DNA of 64,000 nucleotides from Leminorella grimontii ATCC 33999 = DSM 5078 (GTDB lineage: Bacteria > Pseudomonadota > Gammaproteobacteria > Enterobacterales > Enterobacteriaceae), in NCBI RefSeq assembly GCF_000439085.1, contig NZ_AUUA01000002.1, forward strand, positions 124,001 to 188,000. Reading direction: 5' to 3'. Position 1 is the stretch's first letter; each line of letters starts with the position of its first letter. A program made the position numbers and the translations under genes. The notes beneath the pieces were generated by a model. That model worked only from the letters and a program-made list of their open reading frames with translations. It was not told the DNA's origin and made no database searches. This document shows positions 56,141-64,000 of the stretch, piece after piece.

Positions 56141-57199
56141 ATGAAAACGCTGATCATTGGCCCCTCTTGGGTTGGAGACATGATGATGTCTCAAAGCCTG
56201 TACCGAACGCTGAAGGCGGAAAACCCAGAGATTGACATCGACGTTATGGCGCCAGCCTGGTGTCGACCGCTGTTGGCGCGCATGCCGGAAGTCAGTCAGG
56301 CGATCCCCATGCCGCTGGGGCACGGCGCGCTGGCCGTGGGCGAGCGTTATCAGTTGGGCAAGCGGCTTCGCGACAGCGGCTACGAGCAGGCAATCGTCCT
56401 GCCGAACTCCCTCAAGTCGGCGTTAATCCCCTTTTTCGCAAAAATTCCTAAACGCACGGGCTGGCGCGGAGAAATGCGCTATGGCCTGCTCAACGACATC
56501 CGCACGCTGAATAAGGCCGCGTTTCCCCTGATGGTGCAGCGCTACGTCGCATTGGCCTATGACGGACGGCGCATTCAGAGAGCGGAAGACATCCCACAGC
56601 CGATCCTCTGGCCTCAGCTGCGCGTTGAGCCAGGTGAAGCCAAGCTGGCGCAGGAGGCGTTCCACCTGAACGCAGACCGCCCGGTTATCGGATTTTGCCC
56701 GGGCGCCGAATTCGGCCCGGCCAAACGCTGGCCCCACTATCACTATGCGGCGCTGGCAGGCTCTCTGATTGAGATGGGCTATCAAATCGCTCTGTTCGGC
56801 TCGGCAAAAGACAAAGAGGCGGGAGAAGAGATCCGCCGCGCGCTGGCCGAATCGCAGCGGGAGCGCTGTTACAACCTGGCGGGTGAAACGCAGCTCGAGC
56901 AAGCCGTGGCTTTGATTGTCGGCTGCCGCGCCGTCGTCACCAACGATTCAGGCCTGATGCACGTCGCGGCCGCGCTGAACAGGCCGCTGGTCGCGCTCTA
57001 CGGCCCCAGCAGCCCGGACTTCACGCCGCCGCTGTCTCATGACGCGAAAGTGATTAGACTGATAACCGGCTACCACAAGGTGCGCAAAGGCGACGCCGCT
57101 CAGGGTTATCACCAAAGCCTGATAGACATTCAGCCACAGCAGGTACTCACTGAACTTACGGCGTTGCTGAACAAGCCGGACAATAAGGAAGCTCAATAG
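56141..57199 (+). CDS. waaF: ADP-heptose:LPS heptosyltransferase II
   Basis: Adds the second heptose to the LPS inner core at the cytoplasmic face of the inner membrane; GT9 family. 352 residues from ATG 56141 (GGAAG upstream; a TTG eight codons earlier is less likely). Segments: MKTLIIGPSWVGDMMMSQSLY, FCPGAEFGPAKRWP, NDSGLMHVAAAL, LYGPSSPDFTPPL. Directly abuts waaC. Confidence 0.96.
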   Translation: MKTLIIGPSWVGDMMMSQSLYRTLKAENPEIDIDVMAPAWCRPLLARMPEVSQAIPMPLGHGALAVGERYQLGKRLRDSGYEQAIVLPNSLKSALIPFFAKIPKRTGWRGEMRYGLLNDIRTLNKAAFPLMVQRYVALAYDGRRIQRAEDIPQPILWPQLRVEPGEAKLAQEAFHLNADRPVIGFCPGAEFGPAKRWPHYHYAALAGSLIEMGYQIALFGSAKDKEAGEEIRRALAESQRERCYNLAGETQLEQAVALIVGCRAVVTNDSGLMHVAAALNRPLVALYGPSSPDFTPPLSHDAKVIRLITGYHKVRKGDAAQGYHQSLIDIQPQQVLTELTALLNKPDNKEAQ

Positions 57200-58189
57200 A
57201 TGCGGGTGCTTATTGTAAAGACCTCCTCGATGGGCGACGTGCTGCATACGCTTGCGGCGCTGACGGATGCGCAGCGGGCTATTGCGGACATTCGCTTCGA
57301 CTGGGTAGTGGAAGAAGGCTTCGCTCAAATCCCTAGCTGGCACAGCGCCGTCGATCGCGTCATTCCGGTGGCAATCCGCCGCTGGCGCAAGTCGTGGTTC
57401 CACGCCCAGACGCGTAAAGAAAGGCAGGCGTTTAAGGCTCGCCTTCAGGAACGGCAGTACGACGCCGTTATTGACGCTCAGGGGCTGATAAAAAGCGCCT
57501 TCCTGGTCACGCGCAAGGCCAGAGGCGTTAAGCACGGGCAGGACCGCCGCAGCGCCAGAGAACCTCTCGCCAGCTGTTTTTTCGACGTAAAGCATTACGT
57601 TGCCAAAAACCAGCACGCGGTAGAGCGCACCCGCCAACTGTTCGCCCTGAGCCTCGGTTACCCCGTTCCCACTGAAGAAGGCGACTTTGCCATTGCCGAA
57701 CGTTTTCTAAGCGTTCCTCCGCAGGACGCTAACCGCTATCTGGTCTTTCTGCACGCGACAACGCGTGACGACAAGCACTGGCCCGAGCGTCGCTGGCGGG
57801 AGCTTATCGCCTCCATAGCGGATTGCGACCTTAAAATAAAGCTGCCGTGGGGCGCGCCCCACGAACGCGAAAGGGCGCTAAGGCTGGCGGAAGGCAATCC
57901 TAACGTCGAGGTGTTGCCCAAGCTGACGCTTGAAGAAATCGCCCGCGTTTTGGCGGGCGCAAAGGCCGTCGTCTCCGTCGATACCGGCCTAAGCCACATG
58001 ACGGCCGCGCTGGGAAGGCCGAACCTGACGCTATACGGCCCGACCGATCCGGGGCTTATCGGCGGCTACGGCAGCAATCAAAGTGAAATACTGGCGCCGG
58101 GGCAGGATCTCAATGCGCTAAGCGCACAAACGGTGAAAGAGCGCCTGTTACAGATAATCCAGCCCGGCGGCGACCGGCCGCTGGAATAA
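57200..58189 (+). CDS. waaC: ADP-heptose:LPS heptosyltransferase I
   Basis: Adds the first heptose to Kdo2-lipid A; GT9 family, 329 residues. Motifs: MRVLIVKTSSMGDVLHTLAAL, DAQGLIKSAF, HATTRDDKHWPE and VDTGLSHMTAALGRP. The ATG directly follows the waaF stop codon, so translation is coupled. No ligase (waaL) or outer-core transferase gene follows; the next gene is waaA. Confidence 0.97.
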   Translation: MRVLIVKTSSMGDVLHTLAALTDAQRAIADIRFDWVVEEGFAQIPSWHSAVDRVIPVAIRRWRKSWFHAQTRKERQAFKARLQERQYDAVIDAQGLIKSAFLVTRKARGVKHGQDRRSAREPLASCFFDVKHYVAKNQHAVERTRQLFALSLGYPVPTEEGDFAIAERFLSVPPQDANRYLVFLHATTRDDKHWPERRWRELIASIADCDLKIKLPWGAPHERERALRLAEGNPNVEVLPKLTLEEIARVLAGAKAVVSVDTGLSHMTAALGRPNLTLYGPTDPGLIGGYGSNQSEILAPGQDLNALSAQTVKERLLQIIQPGGDRPLE

Positions 58190-58210
58190 TAAAAAAGTGT
58201 GACCCAGGTA

Positions 58211-58219
58211 TGATATTAT
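58211..58219 (+). promoter_or_regulatory. Putative extended -10 promoter of waaA
   Basis: TGATATTAT (TG-n-TATTAT) in the 116-base gap between waaC and waaA, 87 bases before waaA. No recognisable -35. Confidence 0.45.
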
Positions 58220-58305
58220 GCCCGTCACTCAATAATACCCGCTCTCGAAGCGGCTATTTATTTTAACGATCGGCCGATCAATGCGCCGTCGAGTGTGGAT
58301 ACGCT

Positions 58306-60166
<1,861 letters not shown>

Positions 60167-60170
60167 CGGG

Positions 60171-60980
60171 TTACTTCTGGCAGCGCCGACAAAAGAACGA
60201 GGAGCGCTGCCCAAGCTTTTCGCTTTCTATCGCAGTGCCGCAAACCCGGCAGGGTTCTCCCATTCTGCCGTATACCTGAAGCTCTTGCGCAAAATAGCCG
60301 GGCTTTCCGTCCGCCTGCAGGAAGTCTTTCAGCGTCGTCCCGCCCTGCTCTATAGATCGGCTTAGAACGCGTTTTATCTCGGCGACTAAAATGCCACACT
60401 CCGCTTCCGTCAGCGATCCCGCCGGGCGAGTTGGCAATATTCGGGACTCAAACAGAGATTCGCTGGCGTAGATATTACCCACGCCGACAACCAGCTTGTT
60501 GTCCATCAGCCAAGGCTTGACCTGCGTCTTTTTAGCGCGGGATTTCTTAAACAGATATTCCCCATCAAATTCGTCGCTCAAAGGCTCCGGCCCCAGATGC
60601 TTCAGCACGCCGCAGTCGGACAAATCGTCAGCCCAAAGCCAGGCGCCGAATCGGCGAGGGTCCGTATAGCGCAGGACTTTACCATTAGAGAGCACGAAGT
60701 CGACGTGATCGTGCTTGCCTGGAGCAATGGGTTCCGGCAGTACCCTCACGCTGCCCGACATGCCGAGATGGCCAATAATCCAACCGCCATCGAGCTCAAT
60801 CAGCAGATATTTCGCCCTGCGCTGTACGCTCAGTACTTGCCTGTCCTTCAATGACAAAATCTGTGCGGATACCGGCCAGCGCAGCTTGGGCTGGCGCACG
60901 ACGGCGTTGACAATGCAATATCCAACCAGATGGGGCTCAATGCCGCGGCGGCTGGTTTCTATCTCCGGCAGTTCTGGCAT
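60171..60980 (-). CDS. mutM: Formamidopyrimidine-DNA glycosylase
   Basis: Base-excision repair enzyme removing 8-oxoguanine and Fapy lesions. 269 residues. N-terminal PELPEIET with catalytic Pro2 and Glu3, catalytic lysine in [10 protein letters not shown], helix-two-turn-helix near [13 protein letters not shown], and a C-terminal zinc finger CRVC...CRRC. Same coaD-mutM-rpmG-rpmB neighbourhood as E. coli, but separated from rpmG by a terminator. Confidence 0.98.
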   Translation of the reverse strand: MPELPEIETSRRGIEPHLVGYCIVNAVVRQPKLRWPVSAQILSLKDRQVLSVQRRAKYLLIELDGGWIIGHLGMSGSVRVLPEPIAPGKHDHVDFVLSNGKVLRYTDPRRFGAWLWADDLSDCGVLKHLGPEPLSDEFDGEYLFKKSRAKKTQVKPWLMDNKLVVGVGNIYASESLFESRILPTRPAGSLTEAECGILVAEIKRVLSRSIEQGGTTLKDFLQADGKPGYFAQELQVYGRMGEPCRVCGTAIESEKLGQRSSFFCRRCQK

Positions 60981-61120
60981 TCGCCGAGTCTCCTTGAAAT
61001 TAAATAGTGATGTACGGCGTTAAACAATATGTGAACCGAGCGCGTCATTCAACCGCTATGCCAGCGTCTTCCCTACCCACTCGCCGGAAACAGCGGCTAA
61101 AAATACCGAACGACGGAAAC

Positions 61121-61149
61121 AAAAAAACCCGACCAAGGTCGGGTTTTTA
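61121..61149 (-). terminator. Rho-independent terminator of rpmBG
   Basis: AAACCCGACC and GGTCGGGTTT arms with a very short AA loop region, T-run of seven on the minus strand, 23 bases after rpmG. Confidence 0.92.
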
Positions 61150-61171
61150 GCATCACGCCGTATAACGAAGC

Positions 61172-61342
<171 letters not shown>

Positions 61343-61350
61343 TCAGTTCC

Positions 61351-61605
<255 letters not shown>

Positions 61606-61657
61606 TCAATATCAGCTCGAGCTTCTTTAGGATGTTGGCAGCCTCGTCAGGCTTTAG

Positions 61658-61720
61658 AGCCAATCTCAGCATGCTCTGCTGAGGCGAGACGTCTACGGTC
61701 AGAACCTGCTGAGATAGGCT
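61658..61720 (-). promoter_or_regulatory. Switch-like hairpins in the rpmBG leader
   Basis: Read on +: AGCC-A-ATCTCAGCA (61658-61671) pairs with TGCTGAGAT-A-GGCT (61707-61720), 13 pairs and one mismatch. The same CTCAGCA can instead pair with TGCTGAG at 61677-61683 across a 5-base loop. The two structures exclude each other. They lie in the 5' leader of rpmBG on the minus strand. A role in autoregulation by a ribosomal protein is inference. Confidence 0.55.
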
Positions 61721-61754
61721 CGCATACCACATCCATAATTCTCAAAGGTGGCGT

Positions 61755-61783
61755 AGTATACGCTCTTAGCGAATACGGCTCAA
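61755..61783 (-). promoter_or_regulatory. Sigma-70 promoter of rpmBG
   Basis: TTGAGC - 17 bases - TATACT on the minus strand, with a GC-containing discriminator; transcription would start about 160 bases before rpmB. Confidence 0.82.
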
Positions 61784-61792
61784 GTGCTGAAG

Positions 61793-61812
61793 GGAAAAGA
61801 TCCTCAAGGATC
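61793..61812 (-). terminator. Terminator of radC
   Basis: GATCC-TTGA-GGATC on the minus strand, followed by TTTTCCC, 11 bases after the radC stop; short stem. Confidence 0.7.
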
Positions 61813-61823
61813 GTAAAAAAGCG

Positions 61824-62507
61824 CTAAATCCAGCCCCGTTCGGCAAAAGAAACGTGCGCTCCTTGCCCCACCACTACGTGATCGAGCACCCGTATGTCTA
61901 CGATCGCACAGGCATCTTGTATCCGCTGAGTGACTCTTCTGTCGGCCTGGCTGGGCTCAGCCCTACCGGACGGATGATTATGAGCCAGAATCACCGCAGC
62001 CGCGTTCGATTTTAACGCCTCGCGGACAACCTCTCTGGGATGGACCTCAACGCTGTTGAGCGTACCGCTGAACATCTCCTTATGGTAAAGCACCTGGTGC
62101 TGATTATCCAAAAAAATGACGACGAACACCTCCCGCTCCCGATGCGACAGCAGGTTTTGCAGGTAGCCGAAGGTCAGCGACGGGCTGCTTATCGGGCACA
62201 TGACCTTTAGCTGGTGCCCGAGATACCGGCGGGACAGCTCAACCGTCGCATGCAGCTGTGCAAAACGCGCCAGCCCCAGTCCGTACCCCTGACAAAACTG
62301 GTTATAATCAGCCGACAGCAGCCCGTGGATAGACCCAAACTCCCTTAATATTCGGGCCGAGAAGTCCATAACGTGAAGCCCTCCTCGGCCAGTCTTAAAA
62401 AATACCGCCAGCAGTTCCCTATCAGAGAGCGCTTCTGCGCCATACGCCAGCAGCTTTTCTCTGGGCGCACAGCCTCCTTCCCAAAACGGTGCATCTTTTT
62501 CTTTCAT
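61824..62507 (-). CDS. radC: RadC/YicR family JAMM-domain protein
   Basis: 227 residues from ATG 62507, which has AAGGAGGTGGAG directly upstream; the open frame 21 codons earlier is not needed. An N-terminal helix-hairpin-helix-like part (REKLLAYGAEALSDRELLAVFF) is followed by the MPN/JAMM domain with the metal motif HNHPSGRAEPSQAD (HxH-x7-10-D). Despite the name, a role in DNA repair in E. coli has been withdrawn; function unclear. Located between rpmB and coaBC as in E. coli. Confidence 0.94.
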   Translation of the reverse strand: MKEKDAPFWEGGCAPREKLLAYGAEALSDRELLAVFFKTGRGGLHVMDFSARILREFGSIHGLLSADYNQFCQGYGLGLARFAQLHATVELSRRYLGHQLKVMCPISSPSLTFGYLQNLLSHREREVFVVIFLDNQHQVLYHKEMFSGTLNSVEVHPREVVREALKSNAAAVILAHNHPSGRAEPSQADRRVTQRIQDACAIVDIRVLDHVVVGQGAHVSFAERGWI

Positions 62508-62910
62508 CTCCACCTCCTTGGTCAAATACTTTGGCAACCTGGGGGAAATGAATCTACTCACTGTGAACAATGTCGGAACATACTTCCAATAAAATATTTT
62601 ATTTACCAGTACATTACATACTATCGTGCGAGATACTTCGCGTTATGTTTTTCCTGCATTCAATAAACGGTATAAATACAAATCCTGAAACTCTATTTGT
62701 GCTAGTATATCGGCGTTACTGTATATATAATCAGTATTCTGATTCATTCTTTTCGCAATAAGAATGTGCAAGGAATGCTTGTTCTCTTCGCCCTATCGAA
62801 GGTTGTGATAAACTCCGCGGCATGCTTTCCAATTTCAGGGTTTTCCCTTAAAACAAGTCCGTTAAAACAAATCAGCGAAAACAAATCAGTGAAAACAGAA
62901 TGAGGCGGCG
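62508..62910. other. Divergent radC/coaBC intergenic region (403 bases)
   Basis: AT-rich; no convincing gene. It should hold the promoters of radC and coaBC. The coaBC-proximal 60 bases contain an A-rich imperfect tandem repeat (see 62849-62904). Confidence 0.55.
62849..62904 (+). repeat. Imperfect A-rich tandem repeats before coaBC
   Basis: Units TTAAAACAAGTCCG, TTAAAACAAATCAGCG, AAAACAAATCAGTG and AAAACAGAATGAGG follow each other, the last containing the ribosome-binding site GAGG of coaBC. AAACAAATCAG is exact in two units. Confidence 0.65.
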
Positions 62911-64000
62911 ATGATGGCAGCGCTAAACGGAAAAAAAATAGTATTAGGCATAGGCGGCGGCATCGCCGCCTATAAGTGCCCGGAAATCGTACGTCGCCTG
63001 CGCGACAAGGGCGCCGACGTGCGGGTTGTGATGACGCCAGCGGCAAAGGCCTTTATCACGCCGCTAACGCTGCAGGCCGTTTCCGGCCATCCCGTTTCTG
63101 ACGATTTGCTGGACCCGGCGGCCGAAGCCGCTATGGGTCATATCGAGCTAGGCAAATGGGCGGATCTTATTCTACTGGCCCCTGCGACGGCCGACCTGTT
63201 GGCTCGCCTGGCCGCCGGAATGGCCAACGATCTGGTGACCACCCTGTGCCTTGCCAGCGCGGCTCCCGTCGCCGCTGCGCCTGCGATGAACCAGCAAATG
63301 TATCGCGCGCAGGCGACGCAGGATAATCTCAAAACGCTAGGAGCTCGGGGAGTCCACCTTCTAGGGCCAGACAGCGGCTCTCAGGCCTGCGGTGACGTCG
63401 GGCCGGGAAGAATGCTGGATCCTCAGGACATCATCGCGCGCTGTGAAGAAATACTGCATACGCCGCAGGACTTGGCTCACCTCAACGTTCTGCTTACCGC
63501 AGGCCCAACCCGCGAGGCGCTGGACCCCGTTCGATTCATCACCAACCACAGCTCCGGAAAAATGGGCTATTCCATCGCCCGCGCGGCGGCCGCGCGCGGC
63601 GCTAACGTCACGCTGGTTAGCGGCCCTGTAGATCTCGCGCCGCCCGCCAACGTTACAATCGTTAACGTCACCAGCGCGCTGGAAATGCGTGAAGCCGTCA
63701 TGTCTCGCGCCGCAGGGCAAAATATTTTTATTGCCTGCGCTGCCGTTGCCGACTATCGTGCGCTCCACATTGCCGATGAGAAAATTAAAAAACAGGGCGA
63801 CGAGCTCACCCTGAAAATGATAAAAAACCCCGATATCGTGGCTGAAGTCGCCGCTATGCCGGCTGCGCGCCCGTTCGTCGTGGGATTTGCCGCCGAAACG
63901 CAGAATGTGGAAGAATATGCGCGCTCAAAGCTGGCCCGCAAAAATCTTGACCTCATCTGCGCAAACGACGTGTCACGGCCGGGACAAGGATTTAACAGCG
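62911..64000 (+). CDS. coaBC: Bifunctional phosphopantothenoylcysteine decarboxylase/phosphopantothenate-cysteine ligase (3' truncated)
   Basis: Coenzyme A synthesis: CoaB joins CTP-activated phosphopantothenate to cysteine, CoaC decarboxylates the product with FMN. 363 of about 405 residues are visible; the frame runs off the right edge. CoaC part: flavin loop [13 protein letters not shown] (most homologues have GxSGGIAAYK), active-site His in [12 protein letters not shown], Asn in PAMNQQMYR, Cys in [13 protein letters not shown]. CoaB part: [27 protein letters not shown], and KIKK. Two ATGs in tandem (62911, 62914); AGG lies upstream. Confidence 0.96.
   Translation, partial: MMAALNGKKIVLGIGGGIAAYKCPEIVRRLRDKGADVRVVMTPAAKAFITPLTLQAVSGHPVSDDLLDPAAEAAMGHIELGKWADLILLAPATADLLARLAAGMANDLVTTLCLASAAPVAAAPAMNQQMYRAQATQDNLKTLGARGVHLLGPDSGSQACGDVGPGRMLDPQDIIARCEEILHTPQDLAHLNVLLTAGPTREALDPVRFITNHSSGKMGYSIARAAAARGANVTLVSGPVDLAPPANVTIVNVTSALEMREAVMSRAAGQNIFIACAAVADYRALHIADEKIKKQGDELTLKMIKNPDIVAEVAAMPAARPFVVGFAAETQNVEEYARSKLARKNLDLICANDVSRPGQGFNS

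Overview
The window is chromosomal DNA from a member of the Enterobacterales. Almost every gene has a close E. coli K-12 counterpart (pitA, uspA, gdhA, prlC, gor, kdgK, dctA, bcs, tpiA, pfkA, cpxRA, gpmI, waaA, coaD, mutM, rpmBG, coaBC). The gene order is not that of E. coli: the bcs block, the fpr-tpiA-pfkA-cpx block and the cysE-to-waa-to-coaBC block, which E. coli keeps at distant loci, are contiguous here. That looks more like Yersinia, Serratia or Budviciaceae genomes. The family is an inference; Budviciaceae (Leminorella-like) is a guess I cannot test. No insertion sequence, prophage, integrase or CRISPR array is visible.

Left part (1-22.6 kb). A truncated pitA, uspA, gdhA and the prlC-rsmJ operon come first. 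Between prlC and rlmJ, neighbours in E. coli, lies an insert of about 7.5 kb: an orphan CcdA-like antitoxin, a small acidic orphan, a complete 3-hydroxybenzoate/gentisate catabolic cluster (mhbM-I-H-D-T with divergent mhbR) and a second acidic orphan. The backbone then resumes with rlmJ, an unknown membrane-anchored protein, gor, a membrane protein with a C39-peptidase-like domain, yhjD, kdgK, an unknown UBA-like protein and yhjJ.

Middle part (22.6-39.5 kb). dctA and a membrane GGDEF/EAL phosphodiesterase (pdeK/hmsP-like) precede the cellulose operon bcsR-Q-A-B-Z-C, with bcsG diverging from it. bcsE and bcsF, which sit with bcsG in E. coli, are absent. A tRNA-Pro(CGG) gene closes this part.

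Right part (39.6-64 kb). fpr, yiiQ, tpiA, pfkA and fieF lead to the Cpx envelope-stress genes; cpxP and cpxRA diverge around a perfect CpxR box. trmL faces the yibN-secB-gpsA-cysE operon, which lacks the usual grxC. gpmI-envC-yibQ and a very short LPS-core locus (hldD-waaF-waaC, waaA, coaD) follow, then mutM, rpmBG, radC and a 3'-truncated coaBC.

Functional themes are central metabolism, envelope assembly (cellulose, heptose/Kdo core, EnvC, SecB, Cpx) and aromatic catabolism. The most unusual points are the mutually exclusive hairpins in the rpmBG leader, the orphan CcdA-like antitoxin, bcsG without bcsEF, the stand-alone C39-like membrane protein, and a split, duplicated terminator behind gor that contains a palindromic element. 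I did not find a clearly new multi-gene system.
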